A stretch of 64,000 nucleotides of DNA from Paraburkholderia caffeinilytica (GCF_003368325.1 NZ_CP031467.1:2108001-2172000); one strand, 5' to 3'. Shown: positions 30,473 to 40,665, numbered from the stretch's first letter. Numbers and translations: made by a program. Notes: a model not told the origin generated them from the letters alone.

Positions 30473-31450
30473 TTATCGTGCCACTGTCGGCTCGAAAGCG
30501 GTGCCATACACCTCGGCAGCGGCTTCCCGCAAGGCTTCGAGCACGACTGAGGCCGCCGGGGAAAGCAGATGCGACTGGCGCGTGATGATACCGAATGTAT
30601 CCATTCTGCACGGTAAATCGATCGGTATCTGCTTGAGAACACCGTACTGTTGGTATTGGCGCGCCACTTCGTCAGGTAAAACCGCCAACATGTCGCTTTG
30701 AAGTAATAAGCTCGAAATCGCCAAAAAATTGTTCGTATTGACGACGTTCTGGGGCGGATTGAGTCCGATCTGCGAAAACATCAGATCAAAGCGATGGCGC
30801 AGAACGCTGCCCGGCGGGTGCAAAACCCAGCTCGCGTTGACGATTCCGCGCAGTGTCAAACCTGTTTCATTTTCGAGAGGATGGCCGGGACGGGCCACGA
30901 CGCACAGCGGCTCGTCGGCGAGCGGTTCGTAGCGGACCTCGGCCTTGAACTGGTTCTGCCGCTCCAGTACCCGGCCGATCATGATGTCCAGTTCGCCTTC
31001 GGCGAGCTTCGGCAGCATGACGTCCGACGTTTCCACCTCCGCCCAGATTTGCAGCTGCGGATAGCGCTCCTTCACGCTGGCGACCGCACGCGGCACCATC
31101 GTCGCGGCCGCCGCGGCAATCACGCCGATCCGCACCTGGCCAGCCAGACCGGCGCGCAGCGCCGAGATTTCATCGTGTGCGTGGCTGAGATTCGAGAGCA
31201 CCATGCGCGCGTGACGGATCATCACCTCGCCGTACAAGGTAGCGTGCATGCCGTGAGGCGTGCGGTCGAACAGACTCACCTCGAGCATGTCCTCCAGCTC
31301 CTTCAGGAGCCGCGACGCCGCAGGCTGGGTCATGCCGAGCACGTCGGCGGCACGCCGGACGTTGCCCTCCTCTTCCATCGCGGCGAGCAGCAGCAACTGC
31401 CGCGTCTTGAGCCGCGCCCGCACGAACCAGTTCGAGTAGCTACGCGTCAT
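30473..31450 (-). CDS. LysR-type regulator of the sugar cluster (GguR-like)
   Basis: A 325-residue LysR regulator. The N-terminal helix-turn-helix (LKTRQLLLLAAMEEEGNVRRAADVLGMTQPAASRLLKELE) and the effector domain (GQVRIGVIAAAAATMVPRAV; DIMIGRV) are clear. The ATG at 31450 has GGGAGA about 8 bases upstream. It is divergent from a semialdehyde dehydrogenase gene and araFGH, so it probably controls them through the 177-base gap. Regulators of this type (GguR in Azospirillum/Burkholderia) respond to keto-deoxy sugar acids, but that assignment is inference from context. Confidence 0.82.
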   Translation of the reverse strand: MTRSYSNWFVRARLKTRQLLLLAAMEEEGNVRRAADVLGMTQPAASRLLKELEDMLEVSLFDRTPHGMHATLYGEVMIRHARMVLSNLSHAHDEISALRAGLAGQVRIGVIAAAAATMVPRAVASVKERYPQLQIWAEVETSDVMLPKLAEGELDIMIGRVLERQNQFKAEVRYEPLADEPLCVVARPGHPLENETGLTLRGIVNASWVLHPPGSVLRHRFDLMFSQIGLNPPQNVVNTNNFLAISSLLLQSDMLAVLPDEVARQYQQYGVLKQIPIDLPCRMDTFGIITRQSHLLSPAASVVLEALREAAAEVYGTAFEPTVAR

Positions 31451-31519
31451 GGCCTGTCTCCCTATGCGGCTCGATGCCGTCTGTCGGACGATTTGCCGTC
31501 GTTGAGACTCCATCATGCC

Positions 31520-31535
31520 ATATCGAAATTGATAT
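31520..31535. promoter_or_regulatory. Candidate LysR-regulator binding site
   Basis: ATATC-GAAATT-GATAT inverted repeat in the gap between the divergent LysR and dehydrogenase genes; it contains a T-N11-A pattern (T31521, A33 position 31533) as expected for LysR-type sites. Confidence 0.4.
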
Positions 31536-31627
31536 CGGAGTGGCCGAAAAAGGGATTGGAAAGTTATTGGCACGGCTCATACCATTCGTGGACTTTCTGA
31601 GCTTCCCCATGTGACGCCCTTCCGTCG

Positions 31628-33076
31628 ATGAATCGCGATCCGCTCGTCCCGCTCGTTGCCAGTCCGTTCCGCCATTACATCAATGGCGGCTGGGAGACGG
31701 GCGCGACCACCGGCGTGTCGCTCAATCCGTCGGATCTGGATGAACCGGTCGGCGACTACGTGCGGGCCGATGCCAGGCAGACCGATACCGCGGTCGAAGC
31801 GGCCGGCGCGGCTTTCCGCGAATGGTCCCTCGGTTCGGTGCAGCGTCGCGCGGATGCGCTCGATGCGATTGGCAGCGAGATGCTGGCGCGGCGTGACGAA
31901 CTCGGCCGCCTGCTTGCGCGCGAGGTCGGCAAGCCGTTACCGGAAGCCTTGGCCGAAGCGACGCGCGCCGGCCAGCTTTTCAAGTTTTTCGCTACCGAGG
32001 CGCTCCGCGCGTTGGCCGAGCCGCTGGCGTCGTCGCGCGCCGGCGTCGAGATCGACGTGATGCGTGAACCGCTCGGTGTAATCGGCATCATCGCGCCGTG
32101 GAGCGCGCCGCTGGCGATTGCCGCTGCCAAGATCGGCGCCGCCCTCGCCTACGGCAATTGCGTGGTTTTCAAACCGGCCGAATCGGCGGCGGGCTGCGCG
32201 GCGGCCTTGGCGTCGATTGTCAGCCGTGCCGGTTTGCCGGCCGGCGTATTCAATCTCGTGATGGGCAGTGGCCGGCAGGTCGGCGCGCGGATCGCCGCGC
32301 ATCCGTTAGTGGCGGCGATCAGTTTCACCGGATCGGCAGAAACCGGCACGCGTGTCCTGCAGGTTGCCGCTGCGAGGCAAGCGCGCGTGCAACTGGAAAT
32401 GGGCGGCAAGAATCCCTTCGTGGTGCTGGCCGATGCCGACCTCGACGGCGCCGTCGAGGCAGCCCTCAGCGGCGCCTATGGTTCCAACGGCCAATGCGGT
32501 GTTGCTGCGTCGAGGTTGATCGTCGAACGTGCGGTGTTCGAGCCGTTCGTCGACGCGTTGCGGACGAAGCTCGCCAGACTGAGCGTCGATCACGCGCTGA
32601 AGCACGGCACGGAGATTGGCCCGGTCGCCAACGCCGCACAGTTGGAGCGCAATCTCGACTATGTACGCATCGGCCAGGAGGAAGGCGCGCAATTGCTGCA
32701 CGGCGGCCGTCGGCTCGAACGCGCGACACGGGGCTACTTTTTCGAACCGGCCTTGTTTATCGGCGAAGCCGAACACCGCATCGCACGGGACGAGATCTTC
32801 GGTCCGCTCGCTGTCGTGCTGAAAGCCGACGACTACGAGCACGCGTTGCATCTCGCGAACGACACTGCCTACGGTCTATGCGCCGGCATCTGCACGCGCT
32901 CCTTGAGCCGCGCGCGGCATTTCCGCCGCCACGCGCAGTGTGGCCTCGTCACGATCAATCTGCCGACGACTGCCGTCGAGCATCACGCGCCCGGTGGCGG
33001 CCGCAAGGCGTCGGCCTACGGCACAACCGATGCAGCATTCTGGACCGCCGTGAAAACGGCTTACGTTGCGGGTTGA
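31628..33076 (+). CDS. NAD(P)-dependent aldehyde dehydrogenase, probably alpha-ketoglutaric semialdehyde dehydrogenase
   Basis: A 482-residue aldehyde dehydrogenase of normal length. Visible are the cofactor stretch IIAPWSAPLAIAAAKIGAALAYGN, FTGSAETG, the catalytic Glu in LEMGGKNP (near 257), the catalytic Cys in NGQCGVAASRL (near 290) and EIFGPLAVV. The sequence is closest in pattern to semialdehyde dehydrogenases oxidising 2,5-dioxopentanoate to 2-oxoglutarate, the last step of non-phosphorylative pentose pathways. That fits its place before araFGH and an L-arabonate dehydratase. Substrate is inferred from context. It lacks a clear ribosome-binding site. Confidence 0.82.
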   Translation: MNRDPLVPLVASPFRHYINGGWETGATTGVSLNPSDLDEPVGDYVRADARQTDTAVEAAGAAFREWSLGSVQRRADALDAIGSEMLARRDELGRLLAREVGKPLPEALAEATRAGQLFKFFATEALRALAEPLASSRAGVEIDVMREPLGVIGIIAPWSAPLAIAAAKIGAALAYGNCVVFKPAESAAGCAAALASIVSRAGLPAGVFNLVMGSGRQVGARIAAHPLVAAISFTGSAETGTRVLQVAAARQARVQLEMGGKNPFVVLADADLDGAVEAALSGAYGSNGQCGVAASRLIVERAVFEPFVDALRTKLARLSVDHALKHGTEIGPVANAAQLERNLDYVRIGQEEGAQLLHGGRRLERATRGYFFEPALFIGEAEHRIARDEIFGPLAVVLKADDYEHALHLANDTAYGLCAGICTRSLSRARHFRRHAQCGLVTINLPTTAVEHHAPGGGRKASAYGTTDAAFWTAVKTAYVAG

Positions 33077-33262
33077 TGGCGATGAGGCGCGCTAATTTCA
33101 CTCCTTTTCCCGCGGTTCGGTCCGCGACGCATGGCACGGCACACGCTGCCGGGATCCGAACCGCTCACCCCATCGCCCATCCACGCCCCGGATAACGCCG
33201 CTGTGCATTCCCCGCTGCAAATAAACGAAACCAATGCAGCCTTTCAACCTCAGGAGACAAGC

Positions 33263-34267
33263 ATGACCAGCAAGCTTCGCCGTTTGACGCTATCCGCGAT
33301 CGCCGCCGCGGCCCTCGCCGCACCTTTTGCCGCACAACTTTCCGCGCATGCGGACACGCCGCTCAAAGTCGGCTTCCTCGTGAAGATGCCGGAACAGGCA
33401 TGGTTCATCAACGAACAGAAAGCCGCGACCGCGCTCGGCCAGAAGGACGGTTTCTCGGTGGTCAATATCGGCACGCCGGACGGCGAAAAAGTGCTGGCCG
33501 CAATCGACAACCTCGGCGCGCAGGGGGCGCAAGGTTTCGTGATCTGCGCGCCCGACGTGCGGCTCGGACCGGCGATCCAGGCGCGTGCGAAACGCTACAA
33601 CATGAAGTTCGTCACCGTCGACGATCAACTCGTCGACTCCACCGGCAAGCCGCTGCCGAACGTGCCGCATCTGGGCATGTCCGCATTCAAGATCGGCAAT
33701 CAGGTCGGCACGGCAATCTCCGAGGAGATGAAGCGCCGCGGCTGGAAGCCGGAAGAAGTCGGCGCGCTGCGCATCACGAACTACGAACTGCCGACCGCCA
33801 AACTGCGCACTGACGGCGCGACGGAATCGCTCCTGGCCGGTGGCTTCAAGAAGGAAAACATCTTCGATGCGCCGCAGAAGACCACCGATGACGAAGGCGG
33901 CTTCAATGCATCGTCGCCTGTCCTCGCGCAGCATCCGAACATCAAGAAGTGGGTGATCTTCGCGCTCAACGAGGAAAGCGTGCTGGGCGGCGTTCGCGCG
34001 ACCGAACAGCTGCACATTCCGGCAGCGGATGTGATCGGCGTCGGCATCAACGGGGCGGGCGAGGCGTTCGCCGAGTTCCAGAAGAAGGAACCGACGGGCT
34101 TCTACGGCACGATCGCCGTGAGCTCGACGATGCACGGCAAGGCGAGCACGGAGAACCTCGTCGGGTGGATCAAGAACGGCAAGCAGCCGCCCGCCGACAC
34201 GCAGACCACCGGCAAGCTGATGGTGCGCGGCAACTGGCAGGACGTGCGTAAAGAGCTCGGAATCTAA
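33263..34267 (+). CDS. araF: L-arabinose ABC transporter, periplasmic binding protein
   Basis: A 334-residue secreted solute-binding protein. A signal peptide covers about residues 1-30. The mature part closely follows AraF: KVGFLVKMPEQAWFINEQKAA, PDGEKVLAAIDNLGAQGAQGFVICAPD, KFVTVDDQLVD, NEESVLGGVRATE and GVGINGAGEAF. CAGGAGAC lies just before the ATG at 33263; the frame is open further upstream without a good start. It delivers L-arabinose (possibly also related sugars such as D-fucose or galactose) to AraGH. Confidence 0.93.
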   Translation: MTSKLRRLTLSAIAAAALAAPFAAQLSAHADTPLKVGFLVKMPEQAWFINEQKAATALGQKDGFSVVNIGTPDGEKVLAAIDNLGAQGAQGFVICAPDVRLGPAIQARAKRYNMKFVTVDDQLVDSTGKPLPNVPHLGMSAFKIGNQVGTAISEEMKRRGWKPEEVGALRITNYELPTAKLRTDGATESLLAGGFKKENIFDAPQKTTDDEGGFNASSPVLAQHPNIKKWVIFALNEESVLGGVRATEQLHIPAADVIGVGINGAGEAFAEFQKKEPTGFYGTIAVSSTMHGKASTENLVGWIKNGKQPPADTQTTGKLMVRGNWQDVRKELGI

Positions 34268-34366
34268 GCGGTACTCGAGTCTGCACACTGCGGGCCTTTT
34301 TCACGTTCGCGCTGACGTCAACGCGAGATCGGCCTGCACAGGTTGTCCACCCGCTAGAGGCTTTCG

Positions 34367-35926
34367 ATGACGGTTTCTCACATTGGCGAAACGGGCCACG
34401 CGGCGCGGCCCGCGCAAGCGCCCTCGCCCGCACTCACGTCGGCCGATCCCTATCTGCGACTCGACGGCATCACCGTGCGCTTTCCCGGTGTGCTCGCCCT
34501 CGACCATGTATCGCTCGACGTGCGGCGCGGCGAAGTACACGGATTGATGGGCGAAAACGGCGCCGGCAAATCGACGCTGCTCAAGGTGCTGTCCGGCGTG
34601 AACCAGCCGGCGGCAGGCACCTTGTCGCTCGATGGTGTCGAGCAACAGTTCGTCACCACCAAGGCGGCCATCGCCGCGGGCGTCGCGATCATCTATCAGG
34701 AACTGCATCTGGTGCCGGAGCTGACGGTTGCAGAAAACCTGATGCTCGGCGCCCTGCCCAACCGTTTCGGCGTGCTCGATGAGAAGGCGCTGGTTGCCCG
34801 CGCGGTGCGCGAGCTGGAAAGACTCGGCGAAAAAATAGACCCGTCGCAACAGGTGAAGAATCTCTCGATCGGTCAGCGGCAGATGATCGAAATCGGCAAG
34901 GCGCTGATGCGCGATGCGCGTGTGATTGCGTTCGACGAGCCGACCAGTTCGTTGTCGTCGCGCGAGACCACGCAGCTGTTCCGGATCATTCGCGCGTTGA
35001 AGGCCGAGGGCCGCGCGATCATCTACGTCACGCACCGCATGGACGAAGTCTACGAACTATGCGACCGCGTGACGGTGTTTCGCGACGGCCGCCGCATCGA
35101 TACGTTCGAGGCGGGTGAAGGACTCGATCGCGACCGACTGATCAGTTGCATGGTGGGCCGTTCGATTGCCGACGTGTACGGCTACCGCGCCCGCGAACTG
35201 GGCGGCCTGCAACTCGAAGTCAGGGATCTGATGGGACGCGGTTTGCGCGAACCGGCTTCTTTCACCGCACGTAAAGGTGAAATCCTCGGCTTCTTCGGTT
35301 TGGTGGGCGCAGGCCGTTCGGAGCTGATGAAACTGATTTATGGCGCAGTCAAACCGAGCGCCGGTGAAATCGCGCTCAAGGGAAAACGCGTGCACTTTTC
35401 CACGCCGCGCGATGCCGTGCGTGCGGGCGTCGCACTGTGTCCGGAAGACCGCAAGCAGGAAGGCATCGTCTCGATCGCTTCGGTGTCGGACAACCTCAAC
35501 ATCAGTTGCCGCCGTCACTTCAGTCGCTTCAACGTGCTCAACGGCCGCAAGGAAGCGCAGACCGCCAGGGAGTTCATCGGCAAGCTCGCGATCAAGACGC
35601 GTAACGGCGAGACGCCGATCGGCACCCTCTCCGGCGGCAATCAACAAAAGGTGATTTTGTCGCGTTGGCTGGCCGAAGACATCGACGTGTTCCTGATGGA
35701 CGAGCCCACGCGCGGCATCGACGTCGGCGCGCGCAGCGAAATATACGGCCTGCTGTATGGGCTCGCTGAAGCGGGCCGCACGGTCATTGTCGTGTCGAGC
35801 GATCTGGCCGAAGTGATCGGCGTGGCGGATCGCGTGATCGTGATGAAGGAAGGCCGCATTGTCGGCAATCTGCCGAAGGCGCAGGCCACGCCGGATGCAC
35901 TGATCAAGCTGGCGTTGCCACGCTGA
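34367..35926 (+). CDS. araG: L-arabinose ABC transporter, ATP-binding protein
   Basis: A 519-residue sugar ABC ATPase with two fused nucleotide-binding domains. The first has GENGAGKST, the signature LSIGQRQ and [11 protein letters not shown]. The second has a degenerate Walker A (GLVGAGRSE), the signature LSGGNQQKV and [15 protein letters not shown]. The non-canonical second P-loop is typical of this family (AraG, RbsA, MglA). An N-terminal extension of about 25 residues ([16 protein letters not shown]) is not in E. coli AraG; a shorter start is possible. It follows araF by 99 bases. Confidence 0.92.
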   Translation: MTVSHIGETGHAARPAQAPSPALTSADPYLRLDGITVRFPGVLALDHVSLDVRRGEVHGLMGENGAGKSTLLKVLSGVNQPAAGTLSLDGVEQQFVTTKAAIAAGVAIIYQELHLVPELTVAENLMLGALPNRFGVLDEKALVARAVRELERLGEKIDPSQQVKNLSIGQRQMIEIGKALMRDARVIAFDEPTSSLSSRETTQLFRIIRALKAEGRAIIYVTHRMDEVYELCDRVTVFRDGRRIDTFEAGEGLDRDRLISCMVGRSIADVYGYRARELGGLQLEVRDLMGRGLREPASFTARKGEILGFFGLVGAGRSELMKLIYGAVKPSAGEIALKGKRVHFSTPRDAVRAGVALCPEDRKQEGIVSIASVSDNLNISCRRHFSRFNVLNGRKEAQTAREFIGKLAIKTRNGETPIGTLSGGNQQKVILSRWLAEDIDVFLMDEPTRGIDVGARSEIYGLLYGLAEAGRTVIVVSSDLAEVIGVADRVIVMKEGRIVGNLPKAQATPDALIKLALPR

Positions 35927-36001
35927 GGACGCCGCATTCGCCAGGCAACTGAATGCAACCGACGGCAACTGTGTCGCGCCGTCGAAAACGGAATAAACAT
36001 C

Positions 36002-37006
36002 ATGAACACACCCTCAACCGACTCCTCCACGCCAGCCATCGCTTCCTCGGGTCTGAACGCACGCGCCGCGCGCACCTGGGACCTGATCAACAAGTCCGGC
36101 ATCGTGATGGTGTTCATCATCCTGTTCGCGGCTTTGTCGTTCACCGTGCCGGATTTCCTGAGCTCGCGAAACATCCAGGGCTTGCTGCTCTCCGTCACGC
36201 TAATTGGTTCGATATCCGTAACGATGATGTTCGTGCTCGCGCTGGGCGAAGTGGACTTGTCGGTGGCGTCGATCGTGGCGTTCGCGGGCGTGGTTGCGTC
36301 CACCTTGATCACCGCGACGCACAGCGTGATGCTCGGCGTCGCCGCCGGCGTGCTCGCGGGTGGCGCGGTCGGACTGGTCAACGGCGTACTGGTCGCGCGC
36401 TACAAGATCAACTCGCTGATTGTCACGCTTGCGATGATGGAAGTCGTGCGCGGCCTCGCCTTCATTACGTCGAACGGCGACGCGGTGATGATTTCCGAAG
36501 AGCGTTTCTTCGACCTCGGCGGCGGCGCGTTCCTCGGTATTTCCTATCCGATCTGGAGCAACATCGTCGGCTTCGTACTGTTTGGCTTTCTGCTGAAGAA
36601 AACCGTGTTCGGCAAGAACGTGCTGGCAGTTGGCGGCAATAGCGAGGCCGCTTTGCTTGCGGGCTTGCCGGTCACGCGGATCAAGATCACAGTGTTCGTA
36701 TTGCAAGGGCTCGTCACCGGTTTTGCCGGTGTGATGCTGGCGTCGCGCATGAGTCTCGGCGACCCGAAAACGTCGGTCGGTCTTGAACTCGGTGTGATCT
36801 CCGCGTGCGTGCTCGGCGGCGTCTCGCTGACGGGTGGCGTTGCGACGATTTCCGGTGTGCTGGTCGGCGTGCTGATCATGGGTTCCGTGCAGGACGCAAT
36901 GAGCCTGATGAATGTGCCGACCTTCTATCAATACCTGATTCGCGGCGGGATTCTGCTGCTCGCGGTGTTGTTCGATCAGTACCGCCGCAGCAAGCGCGTG
37001 CACTGA
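36002..37006 (+). CDS. araH: L-arabinose ABC transporter, permease
   Basis: A 334-residue polytopic permease with about nine or ten hydrophobic helices. Family stretches are FLSSRNIQGLLLSVTLIGSI, LALGEVDLSVASIVAFAGVV, KINSLIVTLAMMEVVRGLAFI, GGNSEAALLAGLPV, ACVLGGVSLTGGVATISGVLVGVLIMG and YQYLIRGGILLLAVLFD. These match AraH/RbsC-type transporters. It lies 75 bases after araG and 55 bases before the dehydratase. Confidence 0.92.
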   Translation: MNTPSTDSSTPAIASSGLNARAARTWDLINKSGIVMVFIILFAALSFTVPDFLSSRNIQGLLLSVTLIGSISVTMMFVLALGEVDLSVASIVAFAGVVASTLITATHSVMLGVAAGVLAGGAVGLVNGVLVARYKINSLIVTLAMMEVVRGLAFITSNGDAVMISEERFFDLGGGAFLGISYPIWSNIVGFVLFGFLLKKTVFGKNVLAVGGNSEAALLAGLPVTRIKITVFVLQGLVTGFAGVMLASRMSLGDPKTSVGLELGVISACVLGGVSLTGGVATISGVLVGVLIMGSVQDAMSLMNVPTFYQYLIRGGILLLAVLFDQYRRSKRVH

Positions 37007-37061
37007 CGCCGACACACGCCACGGGCCAGGCGCCCCTATATGCTTGCCAACAGGAGATCTC

Positions 37062-38795
37062 ATGGCTGATTCCAACCAGACTAAAAAGCCGCTGCGCAGC
37101 CAGGCGTGGTTTGGCCTCAAAGACCGCGATGGTTTTCTGCATCGCTCGTGGATGAAAAACCAGGGCATTCCACACGACGAATTCGACGGGCGCCCGGTGA
37201 TCGGCATCTGCAATACGTGGTCCGAACTGACGCCGTGCAACGCGCATTTTCGCGAGCTTGCCGAGTACGTGAAGAAAGGCGTGCACGAAGCGGGCGGTTT
37301 GCCGCTCGAGTTTCCGGTGATGTCGCTCGGCGAGACCAATCTGCGGCCTACCGCGATGCTGTTTCGCAATCTCGCTTCGATGGATGTCGAGGAGTCGATT
37401 CGCGGCAATCCGATGGACGGCGTGATTCTACTGGTGGGTTGCGACAAGACCACGCCGGCGCTGCTGATGGGCGCGGCGTCGTGCAATCTGCCGGCACTGG
37501 CCGTTTCCGGCGGCCCGATGCTGAATGGCCGCTTTCGAGGCAAGAACATCGGCTCCGGCACGGGTGTCTGGCAGATGTCCGAAGAAGTGCGTGCCGGGAC
37601 AATGACGCAGGAAGAATTCACCGAAGCCGAGTCGTGCATGAACCGCTCGCGCGGCCACTGCATGACGATGGGCACGGCATCGACGATGGCTTCGATGGTC
37701 GAGTCGCTCGGCATGGGCCTGCCGCACAACGCGGCGATTCCCGCTGTCGATGCACGCCGGCAAGTGCTCGCGCATCTGGCGGGCCGGCGCATCGTCGATA
37801 TGGTCCGCGAGGATCTGACAATGGACAAGATTCTCACGCGCGAGGCGTTCGAAAACGCAATCCGCACGAACGCCGCGATCGGCGGCTCGACCAATGCGGT
37901 CGTGCATCTGATTGCGCTGGCCAAACGCATCGGCGTGGAGCTTTCCCTGGAAGACTGGGAGCTGGGCTCGAACGTGCCGTGTCTGGTGAATCTGCAACCG
38001 TCGGGTGAATACCTGATGGAAGACTTTTACTACGCGGGCGGCTTGCCCGCGGTGCTTAAGCAACTCGGCGAGCAAGGCCTGCTGCATCGCGAAGCGCTGA
38101 CGGTGAACGGCAAGACGATCTGGGACAACGTGCGCAACGCGCCGAATCACGACGAGAAGGTCATCACGACGTTCGCCGAGCCGTTCAAGCCGAAGGCCGG
38201 CATCGCCGTGCTCAAGGGCAATCTGGCGCCGAACGGCGCGGTGATCAAGCCGTCGGCAGCGACACCGCATCTGCTGAAGCATCGCGGCCGCGCGGTGGTA
38301 TTCGAGAATATCGAGGAGTTGCACGCGAAGATCGACGACGAATCGCTCGACATCGACGAGCACTGCGTCATGGTGCTCAAGGGCGCGGGGCCGAAGGGAT
38401 ATCCGGGTTTCGCGGAAGTCGGCAACATGCCGCTGCCGAAAAAGGTGCTGCAAAAAGGCATCACGGACATGGTGCGAATTTCGGACGGCCGCATGAGCGG
38501 CACGGCCTACGGCTCGGTGGTCCTGCACGTATCGCCCGAAGCGGCCGCAGGCGGGCCGCTTGCGTTCGTGCAAACCGGCGACATGATCGAACTCGACGTC
38601 GACGCACGCCGTTTGCATCTGGATATCACCGACGCCGAACTCGAACGCCGTCGCGCGGCCTGGCAGCCGCCTGCGCCGCCCACGCGCGGCTACTACAAGC
38701 TCTACGTCGAGCACGTGCTGCAAGCGGACGAGGGCGCGGATCTCGACTTCCTCGTCGGATCGAGCGGCGCGCCCGTGCCGCGCGACTCGCATTGA
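37062..38795 (+). CDS. L-arabonate dehydratase (IlvD/Edd family)
   Basis: A 577-residue [2Fe-2S] sugar-acid dehydratase converting L-arabonate to 2-keto-3-deoxy-L-arabonate. Iron-sulphur ligands are at Cys59 (NTWSELTPCN), Cys127 (VGCDKTTPA) and Cys200 (RGHCMTMGTAS), the spacing expected for L-arabonate dehydratases. IGGSTNAVVHL and DGRMSGTAYGSVVLHV are also conserved. AGGAGA stands before the ATG at 37062. Related IlvD/Edd enzymes act on xylonate or gluconate; the arabinose assignment is supported by araFGH directly upstream. A strong terminator (38853-38888) ends the operon. Confidence 0.9.
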   Translation: MADSNQTKKPLRSQAWFGLKDRDGFLHRSWMKNQGIPHDEFDGRPVIGICNTWSELTPCNAHFRELAEYVKKGVHEAGGLPLEFPVMSLGETNLRPTAMLFRNLASMDVEESIRGNPMDGVILLVGCDKTTPALLMGAASCNLPALAVSGGPMLNGRFRGKNIGSGTGVWQMSEEVRAGTMTQEEFTEAESCMNRSRGHCMTMGTASTMASMVESLGMGLPHNAAIPAVDARRQVLAHLAGRRIVDMVREDLTMDKILTREAFENAIRTNAAIGGSTNAVVHLIALAKRIGVELSLEDWELGSNVPCLVNLQPSGEYLMEDFYYAGGLPAVLKQLGEQGLLHREALTVNGKTIWDNVRNAPNHDEKVITTFAEPFKPKAGIAVLKGNLAPNGAVIKPSAATPHLLKHRGRAVVFENIEELHAKIDDESLDIDEHCVMVLKGAGPKGYPGFAEVGNMPLPKKVLQKGITDMVRISDGRMSGTAYGSVVLHVSPEAAAGGPLAFVQTGDMIELDVDARRLHLDITDAELERRRAAWQPPAPPTRGYYKLYVEHVLQADEGADLDFLVGSSGAPVPRDSH

Positions 38796-38852
38796 TTGTC
38801 GCTTGAACGATTGATTAGCCGTTTCTCCCTGCGCTTTGCGAGAAGGCGTATT

Positions 38853-38888
38853 GCCGATGCGGATCGAAAGTCCGCATCGGCTTTTTTT
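38853..38888 (+). terminator. Terminator of the arabinose operon
   Basis: GCCGATGCGGA/TCCGCATCGGC stem with loop TCGAAAG... and seven T residues, 58 bases after the dehydratase stop. Confidence 0.9.
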
Positions 38889-38924
38889 ATCGGCGTCACA
38901 GCATGGGAAAAGGGGCACGGAAAT

Positions 38925-38961
38925 AAAAATCGGCCGGGCGCTCAACGCCCGGCCGATTTTT
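38925..38961. terminator. Bidirectional terminator
   Basis: Perfect 16-bp stem AAAAATCGGCCGGGCG/CGCCCGGCCGATTTTT with loop CTCAA. It serves the minus-strand gene at 39063 and backs up the arabinose operon terminator. Confidence 0.88.
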
Positions 38962-39062
38962 AACTCGCGAGTTCGCCAGCCCTCGGTTTTTTATCTCAGA
39001 GGGTTTATAGCGTAGTTTAAAACCCGTCAAACCCGGCGTTTACCCGGGCATTGGCGTTTAGC

Positions 39063-39401
39063 TTATTGTTTGATGAATCGATCGTTTGCCCAGAGGCCTT
39101 GCGTGTCGCTATTGCCGGCATTCACGAATTCGACGTCATGGCCGACCACGCGCACCACGCGGAAACTCGAGTTTTCCGGCGTGGAAACGCACTGATAGCC
39201 CGAGAAGAATTCCTGCATCTTCTGCTGTTCGCCGGCTTGCGCGTGTTGATCGACGGCGTCGAGTTTATCCTTCGACAGACAGCCATACGCGTTGGCCTTG
39301 AACTGGATGGTTTGCTGCGGCTTGACCATGGCATCTTGCGCCTGAACAGAAGCGGCAGCCAATCCCGCAATGGCGAAAACAAGGGCGATTCGCGTTTTCA
39401 T
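39063..39401 (-). CDS. Small secreted protein, function unknown
   Basis: A 112-residue product with a signal peptide (MKTRIALVFAIAGLAAASVQAQ, cleavage near 22). The mature part has two cysteines (GCLSKDKLDAV; GYQCVSTPE) likely to form a disulphide, and ends in a beta-rich VVRVVGHDVEFVNAG. GGAGGA lies 6 bases before the ATG. I do not recognise a family name. It is a single gene with a bidirectional terminator at 38925-38961. Confidence 0.75.
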   Translation of the reverse strand: MKTRIALVFAIAGLAAASVQAQDAMVKPQQTIQFKANAYGCLSKDKLDAVDQHAQAGEQQKMQEFFSGYQCVSTPENSSFRVVRVVGHDVEFVNAGNSDTQGLWANDRFIKQ

Positions 39402-39845
39402 ATTTTCCTCCGGGGCGGGTTTAATACTCAGGTTAGCTATGTATTTAACTTTAACGTCGAAACCGCACCTTGTACTTTAGGAGAACGCGCAAGAACGACA
39501 AGCACATCTTGTGTGCGGTCGCAACAGCGGCGAATTGTCGCACCATCTGTCGCACGTGCTTAAACCTTGAGCAGCGGATTGGACAGGGCCGATTGAAACG
39601 GATAACTAAAAGATCGGCGGGGCGCGCAGCTTTAACCAGTAAAGCTTTGCGGTGCGTATTGGCGTAAACGAGAGGCACCAATTAAGTGAATTAATACAAT
39701 TAGCGGGTGCGTTTGGTGCATCGCACACAAAGTCATTCACCCGACTAATCAAAAATCACGAAATAACGGTGCGTGTACAGAAGATAAACGATGCCAGGTG
39801 TGCCGGGCGACGCAGCGCGGCGTCCTTGATCGACTCAGGCTGAGG
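39402..39845. other. Intergenic region, AT-richer than its surroundings
   Basis: About 445 bases between the small secreted protein and speG. It should hold the promoter for the minus-strand gene at 39401 (AT-rich TTAAAT and TATTAA boxes near 39420-39450). Short open frames lack ribosome-binding sites and family features. Nothing else seen. Confidence 0.4.
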
Positions 39846-40388
39846 TCACTTGCCGTGCTGATCGGTCTTGAAGAACTCGGACTGGAACATGCACATGCGC
39901 AACGCATTGTGATAGCGGCCATTGCCGAAAAATTCCTCGATCAGCTCGGCCTCGTGCCGGAAGCCGCACTTCTCATAGACATGGATGGCAGCCGTGTTCG
40001 ACTTGTCGACGATCAGATAGACCTTGCGCAGGTTCAGCACCGAAAACGCATAGTCGATCGCGAGCTGCGTGGCGATGGTGGCGTAGCCGCGGCCCTGCGC
40101 ATGCGGCGCGATGATGATCTGAAACTCGCCGCGCCGGTGGATATAGTCCAGCTCGATCAATTCGACGACGCCGACGGTTTGGCCATCGTTGTCGATCGCC
40201 ACAAAGCGGCGCTCGCGCAGATCGTGCACGTGCTGGTCGTACAGCTGGGTCAATTCAGAAAACGTTTCATAGGGCTCTTCGAACCAGTAACGCATGATCT
40301 TTGCGTTGTTGTTCACTTCGTGGACGAAGCGCAGATCGGTTCGTTCGAGCGGGCGCAGGGTCAATTCGCTGCTGCGTTCGATGGTCAT
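39846..40388 (-). CDS. speG: Spermidine N1-acetyltransferase
   Basis: A 180-residue GNAT acetyltransferase. The order [52 protein letters not shown] (acetyl-CoA loop QGRGYA), [26 protein letters not shown] and [13 protein letters not shown] follows E. coli SpeG closely. It acetylates spermidine and spermine with acetyl-CoA, relieving polyamine stress. Its single unit starts at 40388 with GGGGAAT upstream. Confidence 0.9.
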   Translation of the reverse strand: MTIERSSELTLRPLERTDLRFVHEVNNNAKIMRYWFEEPYETFSELTQLYDQHVHDLRERRFVAIDNDGQTVGVVELIELDYIHRRGEFQIIIAPHAQGRGYATIATQLAIDYAFSVLNLRKVYLIVDKSNTAAIHVYEKCGFRHEAELIEEFFGNGRYHNALRMCMFQSEFFKTDQHGK

Positions 40389-40665
40389 TGGATTCCCCTT
40401 GAGAATTATTGGTTTGAGTGTGCAAGCTCAGCGCGGCCGCTCAAGCTTGCGTTTCCTGTTAGTCCGGACTCAGCGCAGGGAGTTCTTACAAGGCCTGGCG
40501 CCGGCGCAGCGCGTTCCTGCGGAGTGCGAGGCGTCGCGCGGGTTCGGCGAGAGAGAGGCGGCGCGTTGCCGCAGGCGGCTTATCGCAAATTTGTGAGGGG
40601 CTCAGCACCGTGCGGGAACATGCGGTGCTCTACAATGAAATCATGCTCTTGCGATGGAGGCTACC

